A stretch of DNA of 64,000 nt, taken from the NCBI RefSeq assembly GCF_900114135.1, contig NZ_FORY01000002.1, forward strand, positions 186,001 through 250,000, read 5' to 3'. This DNA is from Celeribacter halophilus (GTDB lineage Bacteria > Pseudomonadota > Alphaproteobacteria > Rhodobacterales > Rhodobacteraceae). Positions within the stretch are counted from its first letter, which is position 1; every line of letters starts with the position of its first letter. The notes under the pieces are model-generated. The model did not search any database. It worked only from the letters and a program-made list of their open reading frames with translations, and had not been told where the DNA came from. A program made the translations under genes and the position numbers. This document shows positions 51,243-60,743 of the stretch, one piece after another.

Positions 51243-53978
51243 TCAGGCCACTTGATCTGTAGGGGTGCTGCGGGGGGCTTTCGGGATATAGTTCAGGATC
51301 GGCGCGAGCCAGCGCTCGGCCTCTTCGATCTCCATCCCCTTGCGCGCGGCATAATCCACAACCTGATCGCGCTCGATCTTGGCGACGCCAAAGTAATAGG
51401 CGTCCGGATGTCCGAGATAGAGCCCCGACACGGAAGACCCCGGCCACATCGCCATGCTCTCGGTCAGCTCGACGCCCGTGGCCTCTTGAGCATTGAGCAG
51501 GCGGAAAAGGGTCTTTTTCTCCGTATGGTCAGGCTGTGCCGGATAGCCGGGGGCCGGACGGATGCCACGATAGGGTTCCGCGATTAATTCTTCGGGGGCG
51601 AAGGTCTCGTCCTTGGCATACCCCCAATAGTCGCGGCGAACCCGTTCATGCAGCATCTCCGCCATAGCCTCGGCGTAGCGATCTGCCAGTGCCTTGACCA
51701 GAATGGAGGAGTAATTGTCGTTTTCGCGGTCGAACCGTGCGGCCAGCTCGGCCTCTTGCGGTCCGGCCGTGACAACGAAGCCGCCGACATAGTCCGCAGG
51801 CCCGCCCTCAGGCGCGACAAAGTCGGACAGGGCCACATTCGGTTTGCCCGCGCGTTTGGAATGCTGCTGGCGGAGCGTGTGCAGCATGGCCAGTTCTTCA
51901 CTGCGCTCGTCATCCGTGTAAAGCCGGATGTCGTCGCCGGTCGCATTGGCTGGCCAGAACCCGACCACGGCGCGCGGGGTGAACCATTTTTCATCGATGA
52001 TCCGCTTGAGCATGGCTTTCGCGTCATCAAACAACGCACGCGCCGCTTCGCCCTGTTTCGGATCGTCGAGGATTTTCGGGTAAACGCCTTTCAGCTCCCA
52101 AGTGCGGAAGAACGGTGTCCAGTCGATGTAGTTTGCAATCTCTGCGAGATCCCAGTCATCAATGACACGCGTGCCCAGAAACTCCGGTGCAGCAACCGTG
52201 TAATCACTCCAGTCGATCCGGAAAGGGTTCGCCCGCGCCTTTGCTAGCGGCAGGCGTTCCTTGTCCCGCTCGGAGCGTTCGTGGCGTTCCGTGACCTTGG
52301 TATATTCGGCACGGATTTCTTCGACATACTCGTTTTTGTTGGCGACAGACAACAGTTTGCCCACGACACCCACCGCACGGCTTGCATCAAGCACATAGAC
52401 CGCAGGGCCGGAATAGCGCGGTGCGATTTTCACGGCCGTGTGGACCTTGGACGTGGTGGCCCCGCCGATGAGCAGAGGAATGTCGAAATTCTCGCGTTCC
52501 ATTTCGGAGGCCAGATGCACCATCTCGTCAAGGCTCGGCGTGATGAGGCCGGAGAGGCCGATCACATCGACCTTTTCCTCGCGCGCGACCTGCAGGATTT
52601 TTTGCGGCGGGACCATGACGCCGAGATCGACGATTTCATAGTTGTTACAGGCCAGCACAACGCCCACGATGTTCTTGCCGATGTCATGCACATCGCCTTT
52701 CACCGTGGCCATAAGCACCTTGCCTGCCGTTTCGCGGCCCTCACCCCCGTTGAGGCGTTTTTCCTCTTCCATATAGGGCAGAAGCACCGCGACGGCCTGT
52801 TTCATCACGCGGGCGGATTTCACCACCTGCGGCAGGAACATCTTGCCCGCGCCGAAGAGATCGCCCACCACGTTCATCCCCGCCATCAGCGGACCTTCGA
52901 TCACATGGAGCGGACGTTCGGCAGCAAGGCGGGCTTCTTCGGTGTCATCCTCGATAAACTCGGTGATGCCGTTGACCAGCGCATGTTCAAGCCGTTTCTC
53001 CACCGGCCATTCGCGCCATTTCAGATCGCGTACCTTCTCTTCGCGCTTGTCACCGCGGAAGCGTTCGGCAATGTCGAGCAGCCGTTCTGTGGCCGTGCCG
53101 CCCGCCTTGGGCGCACGGTTGAGCACCACGTCTTCGCAGGCCTCGCGCAGTTCGGGGTCGATCTGGTCATAGACCGCCAGCTGTCCTGCGTTGACGATGC
53201 CCATGTCCATCCCCGCCTTGATGGCGTGATAGAGGAACACCGCATGCATCGCCTCGCGCACCGGTTCGTTGCCACGGAAGCTGAAGGAGAGGTTCGAGAC
53301 CCCGCCTGAAATGTGACAATGCGGCAGGTTTTCACGGATCCAGCGTGTCGCCTCGATGAAGTCCACGCCGTAATTGTCATGTTCCTCAATGCCGGTCGCA
53401 ACCGCAAAGACGTTCGGATCAAAGATGATGTCTTCCGGCGGGAAACCCATTTCCTCGACCAGAATCCGGTAGGCACGGGCGCAGATTTCTGTCTTGCGCT
53501 TGAACGTGTCGGCCTGTCCCTGTTCGTCGAAGGCCATAACCACCACCGCCGCGCCGTAAGCCATGCAAAGCCCCGCGTGATGGCGGAAGGCGTCCTCGCC
53601 CTCTTTGAGCGAGATGGAGTTCACGACGGACTTGCCCTGAACACATTGCAGACCGGCCTCGATCACCTCCCATTTGGAACTGTCGATCATGATCGGCACA
53701 CGGGCGATGTCGGGTTCGGAGGCGATGAGGTTCAAAAACTCGACCATCGCGGCTTTCGAGTCGATGAGACCCTCGTCCATGTTGATGTCGATGATCTGGG
53801 CCCCGTTCTCCACCTGATCGCGCGCCACGTCGAGCGCTGCGGTAAAGTCGCGGTTGACGATCAGTTTGCGAAACCGTGCGGAGCCGGTGACATTGGTCCG
53901 CTCCCCTACGTTCACAAAGGGGATGTCGGGCGTCAGAACAAAGGGTTCAAGACCGGAAAGGCGCAGATAGGGGGTCAT
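51243..53978 (-). CDS. metH: Methionine synthase MetH, folate, B12 and activation domains
   Basis: The 911-residue protein lacks the homocysteine domain and starts directly with the pterin-binding domain ([20 protein letters not shown], about 20-275). The cap and cobalamin domains follow, with [14 protein letters not shown] (His431 is the axial B12 ligand), [14 protein letters not shown] and [19 protein letters not shown]-dependent reactivation domain (about 590-905) has [20 protein letters not shown]. With the protein encoded just upstream it makes a complete cobalamin-dependent methionine synthase, transferring methyl from methyltetrahydrofolate to homocysteine. The ATG overlaps the stop of the upstream part by four bases, fitting stoichiometric assembly. 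Confidence 0.93.
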   Translation of the reverse strand: MTPYLRLSGLEPFVLTPDIPFVNVGERTNVTGSARFRKLIVNRDFTAALDVARDQVENGAQIIDINMDEGLIDSKAAMVEFLNLIASEPDIARVPIMIDSSKWEVIEAGLQCVQGKSVVNSISLKEGEDAFRHHAGLCMAYGAAVVVMAFDEQGQADTFKRKTEICARAYRILVEEMGFPPEDIIFDPNVFAVATGIEEHDNYGVDFIEATRWIRENLPHCHISGGVSNLSFSFRGNEPVREAMHAVFLYHAIKAGMDMGIVNAGQLAVYDQIDPELREACEDVVLNRAPKAGGTATERLLDIAERFRGDKREEKVRDLKWREWPVEKRLEHALVNGITEFIEDDTEEARLAAERPLHVIEGPLMAGMNVVGDLFGAGKMFLPQVVKSARVMKQAVAVLLPYMEEEKRLNGGEGRETAGKVLMATVKGDVHDIGKNIVGVVLACNNYEIVDLGVMVPPQKILQVAREEKVDVIGLSGLITPSLDEMVHLASEMERENFDIPLLIGGATTSKVHTAVKIAPRYSGPAVYVLDASRAVGVVGKLLSVANKNEYVEEIRAEYTKVTERHERSERDKERLPLAKARANPFRIDWSDYTVAAPEFLGTRVIDDWDLAEIANYIDWTPFFRTWELKGVYPKILDDPKQGEAARALFDDAKAMLKRIIDEKWFTPRAVVGFWPANATGDDIRLYTDDERSEELAMLHTLRQQHSKRAGKPNVALSDFVAPEGGPADYVGGFVVTAGPQEAELAARFDRENDNYSSILVKALADRYAEAMAEMLHERVRRDYWGYAKDETFAPEELIAEPYRGIRPAPGYPAQPDHTEKKTLFRLLNAQEATGVELTESMAMWPGSSVSGLYLGHPDAYYFGVAKIERDQVVDYAARKGMEIEEAERWLAPILNYIPKAPRSTPTDQVA

Positions 53979-55006
53979 GCGGACACCTCACGAGGAGCAA
54001 AAGGAGCAACAGCATCCGCAAGGGCGCGGATATGGTCGGGCGTGGTGCCGCAGCAGCCGCCGACAACATTGACCAGACCTTCACGGGCAAAGCCGCCCAC
54101 CTGTGCGGCGGTTTGTTCAGGGGTCTCGTCATATTGGCCGAAGGCGTTGGGCAGGCCCGCGTTGGGATAGGCGCAGATCAGCGAGGTGCTGACGCTGGCA
54201 AGTTCGGCCAGATGCGGGCGCATGGCTTCGGCCCCCAGCGCACAGTTGAGCCCGACGGTAAAGGGCCGTGCGTGCATGACGGAATGCCAGAACGCTGTGG
54301 GGGTCTGGCCGGACAGGGTCCGCCCCGACGCATCGGTGATCGTGCCGGAGATCATGACTGGCAGGCGCACACCGGCTTCGGCGAAACCCTCGAAACTGGC
54401 GAAAATCGCGGCCTTGGCGTTGAGCGTGTCGAAAATCGTCTCGATCAGGATGATATCGGCCCCGCCCGCGATGAGGCCTCTGATCTGTTCGCCGTAAGCC
54501 ACGCGCAGATCGTTGAAGGTCACGGCACGGTAGCCCGGATCATTCACATCGGGGCTGATCGAGGCGGTGCGGTTCGTCGGGCCGACCGCGCCCGCGACAT
54601 AGCGCTTGCGCCCGTCCTCGGCCTCGGCGCGTTCGGCGGCGCGGCGTGCGACCTGCGCACCGGCCACGTTGAGATCATGAACGGCATGTTCCAGCCCGTA
54701 ATCGGCCTGCGCGATGGTGGTCGAGGAGAAGGTGTTGGTCTCCATGATATCCGCCCCCGCCATGGCGAAGCTGAAGTGGATATCCTCAATTGCTTTTGGC
54801 TGGGTCAGGGACAACAGGTCGTTGTTGCCCTTCTGCGGGAGATCGGACTTGAGGTCATAACTCCCGTCCCCCTGAAAATCCTCTTCGCCAAGACCGAGGG
54901 TCTGGACCTGTGTGCCCATGGCGCCGTCGAGAATGACAATACGCTCAGTTGCCAGCTTGCGCAGCGGGGCGAGAGACGGGGCGTCGGGTAGTGAAAAGTT
55001 GATCAT
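53975..55006 (-). CDS. Methionine synthase MetH, homocysteine-binding subunit (split)
   Basis: The 343-residue protein is the N-terminal module of MetH as a separate chain: [43 protein letters not shown], and the zinc ligands Cys254 (VGLNCALGA) and Cys318/Cys319 ([12 protein letters not shown]). It binds and activates homocysteine. The ATG at 55006 is chosen because the conserved fold begins about 20 residues later. In most bacteria this module is fused to the folate and B12 domains; here the two coding regions overlap by four bases. Confidence 0.9.
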   Translation of the reverse strand: MINFSLPDAPSLAPLRKLATERIVILDGAMGTQVQTLGLGEEDFQGDGSYDLKSDLPQKGNNDLLSLTQPKAIEDIHFSFAMAGADIMETNTFSSTTIAQADYGLEHAVHDLNVAGAQVARRAAERAEAEDGRKRYVAGAVGPTNRTASISPDVNDPGYRAVTFNDLRVAYGEQIRGLIAGGADIILIETIFDTLNAKAAIFASFEGFAEAGVRLPVMISGTITDASGRTLSGQTPTAFWHSVMHARPFTVGLNCALGAEAMRPHLAELASVSTSLICAYPNAGLPNAFGQYDETPEQTAAQVGGFAREGLVNVVGGCCGTTPDHIRALADAVAPFAPREVSA

Positions 55007-55025
55007 GGCTCTACTCTGGCTACAG

Positions 55026-55079
55026 GCATGTTGAAGGGCGCGCGGAGCTGCGCGAGGCAAGGAGGGCGTTGAAACATGC
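55026..55079 (-). promoter_or_regulatory. Possible structured leader of the split metH operon
   Basis: On the minus strand GCATGTT and AACATGC (seven pairs) enclose a CGCGC/GCGCG hairpin. It lies 20-73 bases upstream of the start codon. It does not match the SAM-II, SAH or cobalamin riboswitch cores that I can recall. Confidence 0.3.
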
Positions 55080-55141
55080 GGTATAGTCGCAGTCCAACAT
55101 GAGCGGTAGCGAATAATTCTTATGATTATGATGAGGCAGAT

Positions 55142-56212
55142 TCATATTGAAAGGACGGTCTGTCGTGTGCCGGAAAGGCGTGCAAACTGCGCCTGAATTC
55201 CTGCCGCATCAAGACGGGTGCCAATCACCACAAGCCGCGTGCGTGCATCTCCACCGGGCCACGTCTCCAGCCGTTGGAGCGGATAGAGCTTGTGCCCGAC
55301 CGCATGGACCAGTGCAGGTGCGGCGGGATTGTCACTGAGCGCCACAAGGCCCTTGATCCGCAAAAGGCCGTTGTCGGTGGACAGGCAAAGCGTATTGAGA
55401 AAGGACCGCACCGCTTCGGGGGCCAGAGGTGCATCGGCGGTCAGCGGCAGGGCGGTGACCGAGCCGTGACGGTTCACATCGTGGAAGGCTCCGCAGGCGT
55501 CATGAGCGGTCTCCGCGTTCAGCCAGTCGGTGACATTCTCCCCTTTACCAAAGGCGGAATAGCTTCCGGCCTTGAGCAGAGCGGCGGGGGCAAAACCTTC
55601 TGCATTGCTGTCATGGATCTGCGCTGACGTGTTCAGGCTGCGCAACCGCGCGCGCACGGTCTCGGCCTTGTCCGGCGTCACGTCAGCGCTGCGCGTCAGA
55701 ACGAGATGGTCGGCAAAGGCGATCTGGCGCAGGCTTTCGGGATGGTTTGCCAAAGCTGCCTCAATCCCCGCGACATTCACCACGGTGATGACGGAGGATA
55801 GCCGGAAGGCGCGGGCCACCATGTGATCGCGCAGGCCCATCGCCGGAAGTCCGCCGGGGATCAGGCTGTTGAGGATCGGAGCGGGATCGGCAAGCCCTGT
55901 GGTCTCCACAATAACGCGGCGAAACGGCGGCAGGCTGCCGTCTTTGCGTCCGGCCAGAAGCTGGTCCAGTGAGGAGCGCAGATCGCTGCCCGCCGTGCAG
56001 CAGATACAGCCGGAGGTGGTGAGCATGGGCCGTTCGGAGCCCTCTTGCACCAGATCGTGATCAACGGGAACAAGGCCGAATTCATTGATAATCAACGCCG
56101 TGTCCTGAAGCGTTGGATCGTCCAATAGGCGGTTGAGCATGGTCGTCTTCCCCGCACCGAGAAAACCGGTGACCAGATAGACGGGAAGCTGTTCAGTGGT
56201 GGGGCGTGTCAT
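55142..56212 (-). CDS. COG0523 (CobW-like) metallochaperone GTPase
   Basis: The 356-residue protein has the P-loop GFLGAGKTT (16-24), the Walker B-like IINEFG, the metal-binding CXCC motif GCICC (Cys69, Cys71, Cys72) and IVETTGLADPAPI. A C-terminal CobW_C domain follows (about 240-350). These G3E GTPases deliver zinc or cobalt to client enzymes. Standing next to the B12- and zinc-dependent methionine synthase, it could serve that enzyme, but the two are separated by about 135 bases and may be separate units. No Zur-type palindrome was found upstream. Confidence 0.85.
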   Translation of the reverse strand: MTRPTTEQLPVYLVTGFLGAGKTTMLNRLLDDPTLQDTALIINEFGLVPVDHDLVQEGSERPMLTTSGCICCTAGSDLRSSLDQLLAGRKDGSLPPFRRVIVETTGLADPAPILNSLIPGGLPAMGLRDHMVARAFRLSSVITVVNVAGIEAALANHPESLRQIAFADHLVLTRSADVTPDKAETVRARLRSLNTSAQIHDSNAEGFAPAALLKAGSYSAFGKGENVTDWLNAETAHDACGAFHDVNRHGSVTALPLTADAPLAPEAVRSFLNTLCLSTDNGLLRIKGLVALSDNPAAPALVHAVGHKLYPLQRLETWPGGDARTRLVVIGTRLDAAGIQAQFARLSGTRQTVLSI

Positions 56213-56278
56213 ACTCTCTTTCTGTCACGCCTTGTCGTTACGGGCAAGATCGCGCTTTTGCGCTGTTCGGGCGTGGGC

Positions 56279-56319
56279 GAAAAGGCAAGACCTTGGGGAC
56301 GGTTCCCAAAGCCTTGCCT
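56279..56319 (-). terminator. Terminator after putA
   Basis: AGGCAAG/CTTGCCT (seven pairs) with an inner TTGGG/CCCAA stem lies directly after the putA stop codon. On the minus strand it is followed by TTTTC. Confidence 0.7.
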
Positions 56320-56324
56320 CATGT

Positions 56325-59300
56325 TCAGGCCGCGCCGGACAGAAGCGCGGCGTTGCCGCCTGCGGCGGTGGTGTCCACGCATAGATGGCGTTCATGCAGG
56401 ACATGAGCGGCATCGGGCAGCGATGTCACCAGCGGCAGGATCGCGCCCGTCCGTTGCGACAGGGCTTGCAAATAGGCGCGGGAGGTCGGGTCATCTTCGC
56501 CGCCCCACCACAGAGCACCACCAAATCCCGAGAGGGTCTTGAGCGCATGAGGTGGCAACAGCCCCTCGGCCCGCACCGCAAGCCCGCCTAGCGCCTCGAC
56601 GGCCTTGGCCTGTGCATCTGCGGTTTCGCGCCCCGGTCCAAGGCAGAGGAAGGGCGGACGCGCATGTGTCGAGAGCGTGTTGGCCTCGCCGGTCGGTCCG
56701 GGCAGCTGCTCTTTGCTCAGCGGGGTCTCGGGCACGGTGAGCGCGGTGATGGCCCGCTGGAGTGTGGCGGCATCGGTTGTGCTGTCCCAGCTCTCCTGCG
56801 CGGTTTGGGGTGTCGGAGCGCAGAAACGGTTCAGATAGCGCGGACCACCGGCTTTCGGACCTGTGCCCGACAGGCCTTCGCCGCCAAAGGGCTGGGAGCC
56901 GACCACTGCGCCGATCTGGTTGCGGTTCACATAGAGGTTGCCGACATGGAGCCTGTCGCAGACCTGCTGCACCCGATCATCGATCCGCGTGTGCAGCCCG
57001 AAGGTCAGCCCATATCCCGTGGCATTGATCGTCTCGATCACCTGACCTAGTTCGCGGGCCTTGAACGTGGCGACATGCAGCACGGGGCCGAAGACCTCGC
57101 GTTCCAGCGCTTCGATCCCGTCCACCTGAATGAGGGCAGGGGCGACGAAGGTGCCTTCGGCAGGGCTTGGCAACTGGTGCAGCACACGGTTGCCTGCCGC
57201 TGCGATGTAGCTTGCGATCTGGTCGCGGGCCTCGCGGTCGATGACAGGGCCGACATCGGTCGAAAGATGCCACGGATTGCCCACGGACAGCTCGTCCATC
57301 GCGCCTTTGATCATTTCGATCATCTGTGGGGCAACGTCCTCTTGCACATAAAGACAGCGCAGCGCGGAGCAGCGTTGACCTGCGGACTGGAAGGCGGAGG
57401 CGACAATGTCGCGCACCGCTTGTTCCGGCAGTGCCGTGCTGTCCACGATCATCGCATTGAGCCCGCCGGTCTCGGCAATGAGCGGCGCGCCGGGGGCAAG
57501 GTTGGCGGCCATCGCGCGACGGATCACCTGCGCGGTCTCGGTCGAGCCGGTGAAGACCACGCCATCAATGCGTGCATCCGAGGTGAGCGCTGCGCCCACG
57601 GTTGGCCCGTCTCCGGTCAGAAGTTGCAGCGCGGTGCGCGGGACACCGGCCTCATGCAAAAGCGCGACCGCATGGGCGGCCATAAGCGGCGTTTGCTCGG
57701 CGGGCTTGGCCAGAACCGCATTGCCTGTGGCGAGCGCGGCGGAGATTTGACCGGTGAAAATCGCCAGCGGGAAGTTCCACGGCGAGATCGCGGTGACACG
57801 GCCCAGCGGCTTGGCGTCGGGGCGGCGCTCGGCCTCATCGGCATAGTAGCGCAGGAAGTCCACCGCCTCGCGCAATTCGCCCACGGCATCCAGCATGGTC
57901 TTGCCGGCCTCTTGGGCCAGAATGGCAAAGATCGGCCCGAAATTGCGCTCGTAGAGATCGGCAGCACGGCGCAGCACGGCGGCACGTTCGGAGACGGGCG
58001 CGGTCCAAGGTGCGGAAGCCTCCAGAGCGCGTGACACCGTGTCTGCATCGGCATGGATCACCTCGCCAACGGCGGCTCCTGTGGCAGGGTTATAGACCGT
58101 ATGCGCCTCGCCCGTGGCTTCTGCGGCAATCATCGGCGCGGCTTTCAGATCAAGCGGGGCCTGACGCGCGGCATTGATGCGGGCCAATGTGCCTTCATCG
58201 GACAGATCAAACCCTGTGGAGTTCTGTCTCTGGCCGAAAATCTCGGAGGGTTGCACCAGACCGGCAGGGGGCTTGGCCTGTGTGACGGAGAGGAACGGAT
58301 CGGTGGCGATATCTTCGGGGGGGACGCTCTCGTCGACAATCTGGTTCACGAAGGAAGAGTTCGCGCCGTTTTCCAGCAAACGCCGCACCAGATAGGCCAG
58401 AAGGTCTTGGTGTGCGCCTACAGGGGCATAGATGCGGCAGCGCGTGCCTTCGTCCTTGAGCACGATGTCATGCAGACGCTCGCCCATCCCGTGCAGGCGC
58501 TGGAATTCAAAGGCGGGGTTGCCAGCCTCACGCGCCAGTTCGAGGATGGCTGCAACCGTATGGGCATTGTGACCGGCGAATTGCGGATAGATCCGGTCAC
58601 TGTAGCCCAGAAGTTTCTTGGCATTGGTGATATAGCTGACATCGGTCGCGTCTTTGGTGGTGAAGAGCGGAAATCCGGGATGACCTTCGACCTGCGCGAG
58701 TTTCATCTCCGTGTCCCAATAGGCGCCTTTCACCAGACGGACCATGAGTTTGCGGTCCAGCTCTTCGGCTGTCTTGTAGAGCCAGTCGAGGGCAAGCCCC
58801 GCACGTTTGCCATAGGCCTGCACCACAACGCCGAAACCGTCCCAGCCGGCCAGTTCCTCGTCCTCAAGCGTGGCGCGGATGACTTTGAGCGAAAGCGACA
58901 GGCGGGCCTGTTCCTCGGCATCAATGTTGAACCCCATATCGGCAGCGCGGGCCTGACGGGCGAGGCGGCGCAGCACGGGGACCAGTTCCTCCATGACGCG
59001 GGCCTCTTGGGCCACCTCGTAACGCGGGTGGAGCGCGGAGAGTTTGACGGAAATCCCCGGATTGGCGGCCACGGAGCCCTTGGTGCAGCCCTTGGCAATC
59101 GCTGTCATGGCGTCCGAGTAGGCCTTGGCATAGCTGTCGGCATCCGCTTGGGTCATCGCGGCTTCCCCAAGCATGTCATAGCTGTAGGTGTAGCCTTTCT
59201 TCTCCTGCCCCTTGGCGCGGGTCATGGCGGCTTCGATGGTCTGGCCCAGCACGAATTGCTGCCCCATTTCTTTCATGGCACGTGAAACGGCGGTGCGGAT

Positions 59301-59783
59301 CACCGGCTCGCCCAGACGCTTGACCAATCCGCGCAGAGTGCCCGCCACGTTGGAGCTTTGCTCCGGCTTTTCGTCATCGAGAACCCGCCCTGTGAGCATC
59401 AAGGCCCATGTGGAGGCATTGACCATCGTCGAGGAAGAGTGACCGAGGTGCTCTCCCCAGTTGGAAGGGGCGACCTTGTCCTCGATCAGATCGTCGATGG
59501 TCTCGCGGTCCGGCACGCGCAGCATGGCTTCGGCCAGACACATCAGCGCCACGCCCTCGCGGGTGGACAGCCCGTATTCGGCAAGGAAATGCTCCATCAG
59601 GGTCGGCGCGGATTCTTTGCGGATGCGGCGGACAAGGTCGGTCGCACGGGCCGATATCGTCGCGCGCTGGGCCCCGGATATACCGGCAGAGGCAATCAGG
59701 TTTTCAAGCACTGTGGCTTCATCCGTGAACTTTTGCGCAGAAAGAGCGGACATGAGGTCCGGAAGGGAAGCAGACTGGCCCAT
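56325..59783 (-). CDS. putA: Bifunctional proline dehydrogenase / pyrroline-5-carboxylate dehydrogenase
   Basis: PutA oxidises proline to glutamate. The 1152-residue protein has the PRODH barrel (about 75-490) with the FAD-site pieces LVKGAYWDTEMK, FAGHNAHTVAAI and LHGMGERLHD. The P5C dehydrogenase domain (about 520-1010) has SPWNFPLAIFTGQISAAL and the catalytic Cys805 in SAGQRCSALRC. A C-terminal region of about 140 residues follows. The ribbon-helix-helix repressor domain of enterobacterial PutA is missing: the protein opens with the alpha domain (LPDLMSALSAQKFTDEATVL). Control is therefore likely through the divergent Lrp-type gene. The reducing power goes to the membrane quinone pool and NAD. 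Confidence 0.95.
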   Translation of the reverse strand: MGQSASLPDLMSALSAQKFTDEATVLENLIASAGISGAQRATISARATDLVRRIRKESAPTLMEHFLAEYGLSTREGVALMCLAEAMLRVPDRETIDDLIEDKVAPSNWGEHLGHSSSTMVNASTWALMLTGRVLDDEKPEQSSNVAGTLRGLVKRLGEPVIRTAVSRAMKEMGQQFVLGQTIEAAMTRAKGQEKKGYTYSYDMLGEAAMTQADADSYAKAYSDAMTAIAKGCTKGSVAANPGISVKLSALHPRYEVAQEARVMEELVPVLRRLARQARAADMGFNIDAEEQARLSLSLKVIRATLEDEELAGWDGFGVVVQAYGKRAGLALDWLYKTAEELDRKLMVRLVKGAYWDTEMKLAQVEGHPGFPLFTTKDATDVSYITNAKKLLGYSDRIYPQFAGHNAHTVAAILELAREAGNPAFEFQRLHGMGERLHDIVLKDEGTRCRIYAPVGAHQDLLAYLVRRLLENGANSSFVNQIVDESVPPEDIATDPFLSVTQAKPPAGLVQPSEIFGQRQNSTGFDLSDEGTLARINAARQAPLDLKAAPMIAAEATGEAHTVYNPATGAAVGEVIHADADTVSRALEASAPWTAPVSERAAVLRRAADLYERNFGPIFAILAQEAGKTMLDAVGELREAVDFLRYYADEAERRPDAKPLGRVTAISPWNFPLAIFTGQISAALATGNAVLAKPAEQTPLMAAHAVALLHEAGVPRTALQLLTGDGPTVGAALTSDARIDGVVFTGSTETAQVIRRAMAANLAPGAPLIAETGGLNAMIVDSTALPEQAVRDIVASAFQSAGQRCSALRCLYVQEDVAPQMIEMIKGAMDELSVGNPWHLSTDVGPVIDREARDQIASYIAAAGNRVLHQLPSPAEGTFVAPALIQVDGIEALEREVFGPVLHVATFKARELGQVIETINATGYGLTFGLHTRIDDRVQQVCDRLHVGNLYVNRNQIGAVVGSQPFGGEGLSGTGPKAGGPRYLNRFCAPTPQTAQESWDSTTDAATLQRAITALTVPETPLSKEQLPGPTGEANTLSTHARPPFLCLGPGRETADAQAKAVEALGGLAVRAEGLLPPHALKTLSGFGGALWWGGEDDPTSRAYLQALSQRTGAILPLVTSLPDAAHVLHERHLCVDTTAAGGNAALLSGAA

Positions 59784-59904
59784 GAGCGTGATCCTATGTG
59801 AGAAAATGCGTTTTGTTTAATATACAGGATTTCAACTTTTCATTTTTCCCATTAACGTGATTTTTGCTGATCAAAATGACCAAAATTTTCGGGATATATG
59901 GGAA
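59784..59904. promoter_or_regulatory. AT-rich putA-putR control region
   Basis: These 121 bases are much richer in A and T than the surroundings and hold several partly symmetric TTT/AAA blocks, as expected of Lrp-family binding regions. Both divergent promoters must lie here. I cannot assign exact boxes. Confidence 0.5.
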
Positions 59905-60384
59905 ATGGTAAAAGAGCTGGATTGTTTTGACAGAAAGATTCTCGATTGCCTGTCAACGGATGCGCGGATGTCCCTGACGGAATTGAGCCAAAGGGTCGGT
60001 CTGTCGAAGAATCCCGTGGCGCTCAGGGTCAAGGCGCTGGAGCAGGCGGGGATCATTGTTGGCTACCGTGCGATCCTCTCGACACAACAGCTGGGCCTTT
60101 CGCATGTCTCCTTTGTGGAGGTGAAGCTGGACGACACACGCGATGCGGCGCTCAAGAAGTTCAACGATGCGGTGAAGAACGTGCCGGAGATTGCTGAATG
60201 TCACATGATCGCAGGCAATTTCGATTATCTGCTGAAAGTGCGCACGGGCTCTATGGAGGCTTACCGCGAGGTCATGGGGCGACGTATTTCTAGCCTGCCG
60301 CATGTGCAGGCGACCTCGACCTTTGTGGTGATGGAAGCAGTGGTGGAGCAGACCAACCCGCCGCTGCCGGAGACGTTGGACTGA
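59905..60384 (+). CDS. putR: Lrp/AsnC family regulator, probably PutR
   Basis: The 159-residue protein has the Lrp helix-turn-helix (LDCFDRKILDCLSTDARMSLTELSQRVGLSKNPVALRVKALEQAGII in consecutive pieces) and a RAM ligand domain (about 70-150). In several alphaproteobacteria a divergent Lrp-type PutR activates putA in response to proline; the arrangement here is the same. I start at the ATG at 59905. A GTG at 59857 would add 16 residues unlike the family. It probably also represses itself. Confidence 0.88.
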   Translation: MVKELDCFDRKILDCLSTDARMSLTELSQRVGLSKNPVALRVKALEQAGIIVGYRAILSTQQLGLSHVSFVEVKLDDTRDAALKKFNDAVKNVPEIAECHMIAGNFDYLLKVRTGSMEAYREVMGRRISSLPHVQATSTFVVMEAVVEQTNPPLPETLD

Positions 60385-60743
60385 GACGCCGGACTGAGAG
60401 GCGGCTGTATGTGTGGGTGTGTCTAGGGACAACGAAGCCGGAAGGGCGCAGCGCTTGCATGAAAGTTTCATACTTGGCCTCTAAGACGAAGGGGCGTGTC
60501 TCGGGTTAGGCCAGCTCAAGCGCGGCGTTTCGGCGCAGGGAGATGGCGCAGGTGGATCATGCAATGCCTGTTTCCTGACGCTATACGGGGGTGAAAATGT
60601 GCGATTTGGATGCAAATGCCGCAGCGCAGCCCGAAAACAGGCGGCTCCAGCTTGCCACGACAGGGGCTTTGGGAGTTAGCTGGAGGGGAGCGTATAGAGT
60701 ACGAGTGTTCTCCGGTGTCTTTTCTATAGTCAAAAGGTGATTC
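60385..60743. other. Intergenic region upstream of the glycogen genes
   Basis: No gene is recognised in these 359 bases. ATGAAAGTTTCAT at 60459-60471 is a 13-base palindrome that could be an operator half-region. The rest is GC-rich with no clear promoter hexamers. Confidence 0.4.
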
